Assembly (NCBI RefSeq): GCF_010671925.1
Contig: NZ_JAAHIH010000004.1
Location: 735,501-799,500 of the forward strand
Origin: Moorena sp. SIOASIH
GTDB taxonomy: Bacteria > Cyanobacteriota > Cyanobacteriia > Cyanobacteriales > Coleofasciculaceae
Direction: 5' to 3'
Length of the DNA: 64,000 nucleotides
Shown here: positions 15,958 through 26,100 of the stretch, in pieces
Numbering within the stretch: position 1 is the stretch's first letter
Layout of the letters: every line of letters starts with the position of its first letter
Translations under genes and position numbers: made by a program
The notes under the pieces: model-generated
The model's database searches: none
Seen by the model: the letters and a program-made list of their open reading frames with translations, nothing else
What the model was told of the DNA's origin: nothing

Positions 15958-16881
15958 CTAGAAGCCTGTCCCACCTAAGGCTGACGGCTGACGGCTGACG
16001 GCTGACGGCTTACTGGGAATCAAATCAGCCCACAACATTGCTATATCTGTTCCAGCAGTCTTATTTCTAAATTTATCAGATAAACGGGCTATTTGTTCCT
16101 CAGAAAAATGATTCTTCCAATCTCCGATTTCTCCTTTGCGGATAAACGGTGTCATTTCTTGAGGTCGCTGACTCGACCAACGACTTTGGTCTTGGCTCAT
16201 GCTGGTAAAACTGGTGTGTTTAAGAATGCTATTGAAAATTTCGGCATTATTGAGTTTGTCTACGTATGAACTCCCTAAAAATTTAGCAATTTCTCGAATA
16301 TGGTTGGGAGTATCAGCTTTCATAGCTTCGTAAGTAATAAACAAAACATTGCTATCCTGGCGATGGTCATACCAAGACAGTAAATGCTCGAAATAATCGC
16401 CCCAATCAACTTCGCCATCAATAAAGCATTTAAAAAAATCATTAAAGGTTCCTTCAGCAAAATTATAGTGCTTCACAAAGCCTTTAGTATGGTAATAAAA
16501 AGAAACAACACAATCAAAGGGATTGCGAGCAATATAGATATACTTGGCATCAGCACAGTAAGGGGTGCATGAGTAAGGAAGATGAGTTTTAATAAACCTT
16601 GGTGATGGCATGGCTGCTACAAAATCAGCACCCACTTCTTCTAGATGAGGTACTTCTAAATTGATGTCTTTGCCCACAGGTAGGGGTTCGCCATCATGGT
16701 TGAGCATCCAGACAATATGTTGAACCCAAGTTGTGCCACATTTGGGATAAGTAACAATAAAGTTATCCTCTGGTTGAGCAGTGTAATTGAGTCCAGATTC
16801 AAAACAGGTTACCGGAAATCCCATGGGAATACGGAATCCCTGACACATTGAGTAGTGGGGTTTTTGTCGTTTTTGGTTCAT
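15958..16881 (-). CDS. Sulfotransferase domain protein (PAPS-dependent)
   Basis: A cytosolic-type sulfotransferase that moves a sulfuryl group from PAPS to an alcohol or amine. The 5'-phosphosulfate loop TYPKCGTTWVQ is near residue 44. The 3'-phosphate motif YIARNPFDCVVSFYYH is near 115, and the C-terminal FIRKGEIGDWKNHF (the RKGxxGDWK signature) near 260. The last residues (KPSAVSRQPSALGGTGF) are translated from a CTGACGG repeat and adjacent intergenic-type DNA, so the original C-terminus has been replaced or extended. The start is ATG 16881, with heptamer repeats immediately upstream. The substrate is unknown. No biosynthetic cluster is adjacent. Confidence 0.9.
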   Translation of the reverse strand: MNQKRQKPHYSMCQGFRIPMGFPVTCFESGLNYTAQPEDNFIVTYPKCGTTWVQHIVWMLNHDGEPLPVGKDINLEVPHLEEVGADFVAAMPSPRFIKTHLPYSCTPYCADAKYIYIARNPFDCVVSFYYHTKGFVKHYNFAEGTFNDFFKCFIDGEVDWGDYFEHLLSWYDHRQDSNVLFITYEAMKADTPNHIREIAKFLGSSYVDKLNNAEIFNSILKHTSFTSMSQDQSRWSSQRPQEMTPFIRKGEIGDWKNHFSEEQIARLSDKFRNKTAGTDIAMLWADLIPSKPSAVSRQPSALGGTGF

Positions 16882-16888
16882 TGTTTCG

Positions 16889-17040
16889 TTAGGGAGTAGG
16901 GAGTAGGGAGTAGGGAGTAGGGAATCGGGAATCGGGAATCGGGAATCGGGAATCGGGAATCGGGAATCGGGAATCGGGAATCGGGAATCGGGAATCGGGA
17001 ATCGGGAATCGGGAATCGGGAATCGGGAATCGGGAGTAGA
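16889..17040. repeat. (GGGAGTA)n then (GGGAATC)n array
   Basis: Four GGGAGTA copies are followed by about sixteen uninterrupted GGGAATC copies, directly 5' of the sulfotransferase gene. The remaining gap 17041-17540 is AT-rich and shows no recognisable gene. Confidence 0.92.
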
Positions 17041-17537
17041 GGGAATAAAATTGACTGTAGCTCATCTAGAAATTATCAGACTCATTCGGATATTTTTTTA
17101 GGGTTATGCTAGATCAGCAATACTTTTGATTATATACACAACATACTATAGCAGTAATTCTAAATTATAGGTCATAAACTGGCAGTTTTATTGTTAAGAT
17201 AAATAACCATAATTACTGAATTAGTATACTACTCAATATTGTTGAGATATAATCGAAAATTGTATGGCTGCTCAAACGCTGATAAATTAAAAATTATTTA
17301 CCCAATAATTTTTAATTCCTTTTGACTGACGCGATCCTCCAAATTCTTAATTCCTGGATCACGTTGGTTATATCGAACTAAGGTAAATCGGTTTAACCAC
17401 ATTATTTATAGTAATATTGTTTGTTATCCTTTGTATTTGGTATAAAATTACTTGCAAATTCACGATATAGCGTTGATCCTACTTATGAGGTACACAATCT
17501 TTTGTCCCTATTCCCTCTTCTCTATTCCCTGTTCCCT

Positions 17538-17599
17538 GTTCCCTGTTCCCTGTTCCCGATTCCCGATTCCCGATTCCCGATTCCCGATTCCCGATTCTC
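17538..17599. repeat. (CCCTGTT)n then (CCCGATT)n array abutting mutL
   Basis: Four CCCTGTT and about seven CCCGATT copies run to within 5 bp of the mutL start codon, leaving no separate leader or clear ribosome binding site. Confidence 0.9.
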
Positions 17600-17603
17600 T
17601 TAA

Positions 17604-19373
17604 ATGATTATTCAAACCCTACCTAAAAACGTAGTCCATCTAATTGCTGCTGGGGAAGTCATTGATTCTTTAGCGGCAGTGGTGCGAGAACTGATAGAAA
17701 ATTCCCTTGATGCTGGGGCAACTCGGATTACCGTTTCCCTGTGGACTGAGCAATGGCGGGTACGAGTGGCAGATAATGGCACAGGGATGGAGGTGAAGAA
17801 TTTGCAAAGAGCGGCTTTTGCCCACAGTACTAGCAAAATCTCTAGTAGTGATGATCTGTGGAAGATTACTAGTTTGGGATTTCGTGGGGAAGCGTTGCAT
17901 AGTTTGGCGGCTGTGGCAGAGTTAGAAATTTTGAGCCGATGCTCAGGAAATAGTCAGGGGTGGCGAGTTATCTATAATTCCCAAGGTGAACTGCGTCAAA
18001 TCGAAACTGCTGCGATCGCACCCGGTACGATTGTGATAGTGTCTAATTTATTTGGTAAGTTGCCCGTGCGTCGCCAGGGTTTACCGGCGATGGCACAACA
18101 GTTGCGTGCTGTCCAAACCATTATTCATCAACATGCTCTGTGTCATCCTAGGGTGAGCTGGCAAGTGGAGCAAAATGGACGTCCATGGTTTAATCTTTGT
18201 CCTGGTCATACTGCCCAACAGATTCTGCCTCAAATTATCAAGCAGTTAAAGGAAAGTGATTTGCAGCCCCTAACGGTAGAAGTACCGATACCGGATTCGG
18301 GAACAGAACAAGAACAGGATAAAAGCACTAAGGAAAATGTCGGAAATGGTTTGATGGAGCTAGTGTTAGGATTACCGGATCGATGCCATCGCAGACGTCC
18401 AGACTGGGTAAAGGTAGCGACTAATGGACGAATTGTGCGATCGCATGAATTGGAACAAACCATGATCACAGCATTAGCTCGAACTTTGCCTCGCGATCGC
18501 TATCCCATTTGTTTCCTGCACCTGCGGATTTGTCCGAGTCAAATCGACTGGAATCGTCATCCAGCAAAGACCGAAATTTACTTACACTCGGTATCTTACT
18601 GGCAAGAGCAAGTTGCTGAAGCTATCGAGCACGCTTTGCGAATCACCCCAGCCACTCTCCCAGAAACCATTCACTCGAACAGGGTAAAACAGTTACTCAA
18701 AACATCGGAAGCTAGAGGAGGTTACACCACCAGTCGTTCAATTGAACTGATACCAGCCACTCAAGAAATTACTGACAAAACTGATAGCAAAATTGATAGC
18801 AAAACTGATAACAAAACCGATGATATTGGGCTAATCCAACTGCGAGCCATGGCTCAGCTTCATAATATGTATATTGTAGCAGAGCATCCCACCGGTATTT
18901 GGTTAATTGAACAGCATATTGCCCATGAACGGGTGTTGTATGAAGAATTATGCGATCGCTGGCAGTTAGTCCCCTTAGAACCTCCCATCATTCTCCAGCA
19001 CTTATCCCCTAGCCAGGTGGAGCAACTACAGCGCATTGGTTTAGAAGTTGACCCCTTTGGAGAAGAATTGTGGGCAGTACGGAATGCACCAGAACTGTTG
19101 CGTCAGCGAGACGATTGTGCCAAAGCCCTATTAGAACTTAGTTTAGGAGGAGACTTACAAACCGCTCAAGTAGCAACTGCCTGCCGCAGTGCAATTCGCA
19201 ATGGTATCCCCCTAAGCTTGTCAGAAATGCAGAGGTTATTAGATCAGTGGAAAAAGACTAGAAACCCTCGCACTTGTCCCCACGGGCGTCCCATTTATTT
19301 ATCCTTAAAAGAGTCTGCTCTTTCTCGTTTTTTCCGCCGTCATTGGGTGATTGGAAAAAGTCATGGGATATAA
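17604..19373 (+). CDS. mutL: DNA mismatch repair protein MutL
   Basis: A GHKL ATPase that links MutS mismatch recognition to strand removal. The N-terminal ATPase motifs are all visible: ELIENSLDAGA (residue 29 on), VADNGTGM (near 54), HSTSKI (near 73) and GFRGEALHSL (near 91). The C-terminal domain has IEQHIAHERVLYEEL, an altered DQHAxHERxxYE endonuclease-type motif (Asp to Glu, Ala to Ile). It also has ACRSAIRNGIPLS and the CPHGRP metal-site motif. At 589 residues it has the usual cyanobacterial length. The linker includes short Thr/Asp/Lys repeats (DKTDSKIDSKTDNKTD). The start ATG follows a heptamer array, so repeat length could influence expression; this is speculative. Confidence 0.95.
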   Translation: MIIQTLPKNVVHLIAAGEVIDSLAAVVRELIENSLDAGATRITVSLWTEQWRVRVADNGTGMEVKNLQRAAFAHSTSKISSSDDLWKITSLGFRGEALHSLAAVAELEILSRCSGNSQGWRVIYNSQGELRQIETAAIAPGTIVIVSNLFGKLPVRRQGLPAMAQQLRAVQTIIHQHALCHPRVSWQVEQNGRPWFNLCPGHTAQQILPQIIKQLKESDLQPLTVEVPIPDSGTEQEQDKSTKENVGNGLMELVLGLPDRCHRRRPDWVKVATNGRIVRSHELEQTMITALARTLPRDRYPICFLHLRICPSQIDWNRHPAKTEIYLHSVSYWQEQVAEAIEHALRITPATLPETIHSNRVKQLLKTSEARGGYTTSRSIELIPATQEITDKTDSKIDSKTDNKTDDIGLIQLRAMAQLHNMYIVAEHPTGIWLIEQHIAHERVLYEELCDRWQLVPLEPPIILQHLSPSQVEQLQRIGLEVDPFGEELWAVRNAPELLRQRDDCAKALLELSLGGDLQTAQVATACRSAIRNGIPLSLSEMQRLLDQWKKTRNPRTCPHGRPIYLSLKESALSRFFRRHWVIGKSHGI

Positions 19374-19375
19374 GT

Positions 19376-19760
19376 AAGGGTTGGTAGGTTGAAGGTTAGC
19401 AAGTTGAAGGTTGGTAAGTTATCAAGTTGAAGGTTAGAAAGTTGAAGGTTGGCAAGTTATCAAGTTGTTCGCGTAGCGTGGCCTTTTGGCCAAGGTTGGC
19501 AAGTTATCAAGTTGTTCGCGTAGCGTGGCCTTTTGGCCAAGGTTAGCCAGTTGTTCGCGTAGCGTGGCCTTTTGGCCAAGGTTAGCAGGTTAGCCAGTTG
19601 TTCGCGTAGCGTGGCCTTTTGGCCAAGGTTGGCAAGTTATCAAGTTGTTCGCGTAGCGTGGCCTTTTGGCCAAGGTTAACCAGTTGTTGGCCCAAAGCGT
19701 TCGGTGTAGGGTAGGTTAGCCAGTTGTTCGCCCAAGGAGGTTCGGTGTAGGGAGTGACTG
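19376..19760. repeat. Clustered GTTCGCGTAGCGTGGCC-type palindromic repeats
   Basis: After GGTTGAA/GCAAGTT-like repeats there are five copies of GTTCGCGTAGCGTGGCC followed by TTTTGGCCAAGG (starting about 19467, 19513, 19552, 19599 and 19645), plus degenerate units to 19760. Each holds a GGCC-tttt-GGCC hairpin. Reverse-orientation relatives form the cluster at 58855-59110. Confidence 0.85.
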
Positions 19761-19775
19761 AATAGAAAATATCTA

Positions 19776-19912
19776 TAGCGTTTATAAATGAGATGTAAAC
19801 CTAGGTTTGATTGGAGAATAAAAATCCAGATCTCTTTCCCCTCTTGCGTTTTGCCTTTTGCCTCTTGCCTTTTTTAGCAACTCGTGGGTTTACAACCCAG
19901 ATGAAAACGCTA
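19776..19912. repeat. Imperfect inverted-repeat (MITE-like) element
   Basis: The ends TAGCGTTTATAAATG and CATCTGAAAACGCTA-like arms pair with mismatches, and the arm GATGTAAACC pairs with GGGTTTACAACCCAGATG. The interior is a TTTTGCC/TCTTGCC heptamer run. The remaining leader to 20192 shows no gene and presumably carries the promoter of the toxin locus. Confidence 0.55.
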
Positions 19913-20192
19913 GACTAACCAGCTCCTCCTTAACAACACTACAGCCATTATTGTAAAGTATTGTTACAGAAATGAACACTTCTGTTGATAATATTGCTAG
20001 TGTATAAACGCCAGCAAAAAAAGAAGAGTGCTGACCTAAAGATAGTCATAAAAATATAGGTATTTGTGGTGTATAAGCCTGAAATTTGTGCATGTTTATA
20101 GAGAACACCAATGCTGTAATATTTATTTAGGACAAGATTAAAATCAGCATCAGGGTCAAGAGTACAATGCCTAAACTCTAAAACTTACCCCT

Positions 20193-23100
20193 ATGGAAAA
20201 CCAAATCACTGCGACTCAGCTTTCTCTCCCCAAAGGTGGAGGAGCAATCCAAGGTATAGGAGAAACATTTCAAGCTTCAGAATTCACTGGAACCGCTTCC
20301 CTATCTATTCCGATTGGGACCTCCTCCTGTCGAGGATTTGAGCCAAAAATTAGCGTTGATTACAGTTCTGGTAGTGGAAACGGAAGCTTTGGTTTGGGGT
20401 TCAATCTGTCTATCCCGAATATTTCTTGCAAAACGTCAAAGGGACTGCCACAATACGATGGCTCTGATACTTTTCTAGTTTTTAATGGAGATGATTTAGT
20501 TCCGATTGTAGGGGGTAAGCGAGAGGCGATCGCAAACAATATTAAATACACGGTTATCTCTTATCGTCCCCGTACGGAAGGATTATTTGCCCAGATTGAA
20601 CAGTGGATTTCACCGCAGGGGGATTATTTTTGGCGGGTAGTCAGTAGTGATAATGTTACTAGTATTTTTGGCAAAACCGAGAATAGTAGAATCTTTGATC
20701 CAGAAAATCCTAGTCATATCTTTGAATGGCTGCTATCAGAAACGTTTAATCCATCAGGCGATCGCGTTGTCTATGAATACAAGTCAGAAAATATAGATAA
20801 CGTACCAAATGACCTTTGCGAAGTCAACCGCAGCCAAACTGCTAATAAATATATTGAACGAATCAAGTACGGGAATGTTACTCCCTTTCAAGAAGGGCAA
20901 AATCAGGCAGAACAATGGTTGTTTGAAGTGGTATTTGATTATGGCGAGTATAATCTAGACTCCGACACCCCCTATAGTCCAGTTCAATCATGGACTAATC
21001 GCCAAGATTCTTTTTCTACTTACCATGCTGGGTTTGAAATTCGCACCCATCGGCTGTGTCGCAGCATCTTGATGTTCCATCGCTTTGAAGCAGAATTTGG
21101 TAGTGAACCAATTTTGGTTAAAGCGACTCGTTTCTCTTATGATGAAACGCCCATAGTTAGCCTGATGACTGGGGTTGAGTCTGTTGGTTATAGCTATGAT
21201 AATGGCAAATATCAACGAAAAAGTTTGCCGCCTTTGGAGTTTAACTATACCGAATTTAAACCAACAAATCACGCCTTTGAGCCTCTGTTGTCAGAAAAGG
21301 GTGAGTTTTTACCGGGATTAGATTTACCTCCGAATTATTCTCTGATTGATTTATATGGGGAAGGTATTCCGGGAATTCTCTACAGTGACGGAAAGACTAC
21401 TCTTTATTGGGAGCCGGAAGCCAAGGAAAACGGAAAGGATGGAGCCGCAGTCAGCTATAGCCCACCCCAAACTCCCCAAGCTTTCCCCATTGAACGCAAT
21501 GTCCAGGGGGCTACTCAGCGATTGATGGATTTGACCGGAAATGGTCAAATGAATTTGGTGGTGAGTAGGGGAACGACTACTGGCTATTATGAAGCGAATA
21601 GCGATCGCACTTGGCAGAGTTTCCAGACATTTCCTTCGTTTCCCACCGACTTTAGCCACCCAGAAAATCAACTGTTGGATATGACAGGGGATGGTTTGAC
21701 GGATATTTTGCGGATGGATAGCGATCGCATTTGGATTTATCCAGGTAAAGGTAAAGAAGGCTTTGGTAGCCCATTCAGTCGAAATAAGAAAAATGACATT
21801 CCTTTGGTTCGGAAGGGGTCAGAGTCGGAAATTTGGCAATTTACGGATATATTTGGCACTGGGATGCAGCACTTGGTGCGCGTTACTAATGGTGTGGTGG
21901 AGTGCTGGCCAAGTTTAGGTTATGGCAAGTTTGGTCAGCGGGTGCTGTTGGATCATGCTCCCCGTTTTGGCAAGCAGATGGACGCTTCACGGTTATTTCT
22001 CGCAGATTTGGATGGTTCTGGTACGGCTGACTTGATTTATGTCCATTCCGACCGGGTGCAGATTTGGTTTAACCAAAGTGGGAATAGTTTTAGTGAACCG
22101 ATAACTATTTATTTACCGAGTAAGTGGGAACAGTTAAATCAAATTCGTTTTGCTGACGTATATGGCAATGGTACAACTTGTTTGGTGTTTAGCGACAACC
22201 ATATAAAACCCCGCCACTGGTGTTACGATTTTTGTCAGCGTCGCAAACCCTATTTGTTAAATGAGATTAACAACAATCTGGGGTCAAAATCCACTATTAC
22301 CTATTGCAGTTCCACTAAGTTTTACCTGGAAGATAAGAAGAAGGGTAACCCTTGGATTGTTAATTTACCGTTTCCGGTGCAGGTGGTGGAGAAGACGGAA
22401 AGTTTCGATCTGATTTCCGGTTCCAAAATGGTTAGTTCCTATGCTTATCATCACGGTTATTATGATGGGGTTGAGCGGGAGTTTCGCGGTTTTGGTTTGG
22501 TTGAGCGTAGGGATGCGGAAACGTTAGAGGATTTATTGAAAGGTGATACCTCTAGCCCCCCTAGCCCCCCAACTTTGGGGGGAACAGGATTTCAAAGTCC
22601 CCCAAACTTGGGGGATTTAGGGGGCAAAAATCTGATCGGGGAGAAAAATGTATCTAGCCCCCCTAGCCCCCCAACTTTGGGGGGAACAAGATTTCAAAGT
22701 CCCCCAAACTTGGGGGATTTAGGGGGCAAAAATCTGATCGGGGAGAAAAATGTATCTAGCCCCCCTAGCCCCCCAACTTTGGGGGGAACAGGATTTCAAA
22801 GTCCCCCAGGATTGGGGGATTTAGGGGGCAAAAATCTGATCGGGGAGAAAAATGTATCTAGCCCCCCTAGCCCCCCAACTTTGGGGGGAACAAGATTTCA
22901 AAGTCCCCCAAACTTGGGGGATTTAGGGGGCAAAAATCTGATCGGGGAGAAAAATGTATCTAGCCCCCCTAGCCCCCCAACTTTGGGGGGAACAAGATTT
23001 CAAAGTCCCCCAAACTTGGGGGATTTAGGGGGCAAAAATCTGATCGGGGAGAAAAATGTATCTAGCCCCCCTAGCCCCCCAACTTTGGGGGGAACAAGAT

Positions 23101-26100
23101 TTCAAAGTCCCCCAAACTTGGGGGATTTAGGGGGCAAAAATCTGATCGGGGAGAAAAATGTATCTAGCCCCCCTAGCCCCCCAACTTTGGGGGGAACAGG
23201 ATTTCAAAGTCCCCCAGGATTGGGGGATTTAGGGGGCAAAAATCTGATCGGGGAGAAAAATGTATCTAGCCCCCCTAGCCCCCCAACTTTGGGGGGAACA
23301 GGATTTCAAAGTCCCCCAGGATTGGGGGATTTAGGGGGCAAAAATCTGATCGGGGAGAAAAATGTATCTAGCCCCCCTAGCCCCCCAACTTTGGGGGGAA
23401 CAGGATTTCAAAGTCCCCCAGGATTGGGGGATTTAGGGGGCAAAAATCTCAGAGAGGAAACAACAGATTTTTATGTACCGCCCATATTAACTAAAACTTG
23501 GTATCATACCGGAGCTTGGCAGCGTTATGATTCTTTGTCTCGCCAGTATGAAAAGGAGTATTTCCAGGGGGATAGTCAAGCTTATCAATTCCCGGATAGT
23601 ATCTTTGCAGATTTGCATGGGGAAGTGGATGCAGAAACCAGTCGTCAAGCGTACTGGACGTTAAAAGGAATGGTGCTGAGGGAAGAGGTTTATGGTTTAG
23701 ATGGTTCTGAGTTGGAAGATAAACCCTATGCTGTGACTGAAACGAATTATCACGTTAAGTTATTACAACCTAAAGGGGAGAATAAATATGGGGTTTATTT
23801 TGTTGAACCAAGGGAAACTCTAAGCTATCAGTATGAGCGTAATGCTGATGATCCGCGCATTAGTCATCAATTTGTTTTGAAAGTAGATGACTATGGGAAT
23901 GTGCTTCGTTCTTGTACGGTGGCTTATGGAAGGAGACAACCCACCCCTAACCCCTCCGAGGAGGGGAACAAGATACACCCTGAGCAATTAAGTTTGAAGG
24001 TTGTCAGTGAGGATAATCAGTTTATTAATATCACCGGAGAAGATATTAATTTACTAGGTGTTACTCTGGAAAATAAGAGTTATGAAATTACTAATCTTGC
24101 TTTAAAGTCTGGTGAGCAATATTTTAGTTTCGCTGAAGTTGATGATTATTTAGAGCAGGTTTTAGAGTCTTCTAATTTATTGACTTGGCAACGTCATTAT
24201 TATTGGTCGCCGGAATCACAAAAATCCTTGCCATTGGGAGAAGTTAGTCCGGAAGCTTTGCTCTATCAAACTGAAGTTGCTGAATTTGGTAAACAAGAGG
24301 TTCAAGAAGCATTTAGCAGTGCCTTAAATCAAGAAAGATTAGAGGATTTACTTTCTAGGGAAGGGGGATATCAGCTTAAGGAGAATTATTGGTGGAATCC
24401 AGGATTAACCCAAACTTACAATAGTGCAGACAAATTCTTTTTACCCCAAGCGACAATCGACCCCTTTGGGAATGCTACTACTTACGACTATGACCGTTAT
24501 CATCTGCTTACTGTTAAGGTGACGGATGCTTTAAATAATGAGATGGTGGTGGAAAAGGTCGATTATCAGACGCTTCAAACCCAGCGAATCCGGGATATTA
24601 ATCAAAATATTTCTGAAGTGCTGTTTGACCCCATGGGGATGGTAACGGTTACTTCGTTTTATGGCACTGAAAATGGGGAGTCTCAGGGTTTTGCAGCACT
24701 GGAAGACTATCAGGTTAAGGAGTTGCCTGAGTTAGCAGAATTGATGGCGAATCCCCAGGATTATTTACAGGGTGCTGCTAGTTATTTCTATTACGATTTG
24801 TTTGCTTGGAAGGATAGGAATGTTCCGGTTCATGCTGTTAATTTAATTGCGGAAGATTATCCGAATAATGGTAATGCTCGAATCCTAACCAATATTTCCT
24901 ATAGTGATGGGTTTGGTAGGGAGTTACAAAGTAAGGTGAAGGTGGAGGGTGGACTGGCGTTTCAGTTCAGTCAATCTATTCCCCAGGTACCGGATTTAGA
25001 TCCCCCTAAATCCCCCTTAAAAAGGGGGACTATGACTCAAGCCTCTCCCAGTCGGGGAAAAACCCACCCCCTACCCCTCCCAAGAGGGGAGTCGGAGGAG
25101 CGCTGGTTAACGTCTGGTCGCACAGTTTATAACAATAAGGGGAATCCGGTTAAGCAATATGAGCCTTATTATCTCAATACCTATGAATATGTGGATAATG
25201 AAACCCTTAATCAGTTTGGGGTATCTGATACTCTATATTACGACCCCCTAGAACGAGTAATTCGCACGGAGACTGCTAAGGGATTTTTCAGTAAGGTTGA
25301 ATTTACGCCTTGGTCAGAAAAGAATTATGATGTCAATGATACGGTAAAAGATTCTAGTTTCTATAAAAATTTCCTGGAAAATTATCCAACTAATCCTACC
25401 GAAGCGCAACGGAATGAAAGGGATGCTTTGGATAAAGCTGCAGTATTTTATGATACTCCTGTAATTAGGATAATGGATAGTTTGGGTCGGGCTTTTATGG
25501 AAATTGATAATGGCTTAACGTCTTACTATAACTATGATATTCAAGGACGGTTACTTGAATCTATCGATCCTCGACTCTATGCTTCTAATCTGACTCAGGG
25601 AACAGCTTATTATAATTTTCGATATCGCTATGGGCTGAGAGTAGGTAGTGAAGAAGAACCAGTAAATCCTTTGGTTACAGACAGCACCGATGGAGGAGTT
25701 AACCTCAGTCTGGATAATGCTATGGGTAACCACTTATGGAATCGCAGTCCCAGGAATTTTGACCAGGTCATTTATTATGATGAGTTGCAACGAAAGGTCA
25801 AAATTAGAACTCAAGGTATCAAGAATGATGGCACTGTTGCTACTGATAATGTTGTTGAAACCTTCATTTATGGGGAAAGCCAACCCAATGCAGCAGACTA
25901 CAACTTGCGGGGACAACTTTATCAACTACGCGACCAATCTGGATTAATTACTAATAGCGGTTATGATATCCAAGGAAATATGCTCGAAACCAGTCGCCAG
26001 TTAACTAAAAATTATCAAGATTATGTAAACTGGGATGATAAGGTTGAGTTGGAAGAAGAAATTTATACTCATCAATTGGCTTTTAATGCAATTCAACAGT

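Noticed and set aside
22551..23452. Nine 102-bp repeats as a CRISPR-like array
   Set aside because: No unique spacers; the whole unit is repeated and lies in a coding frame.
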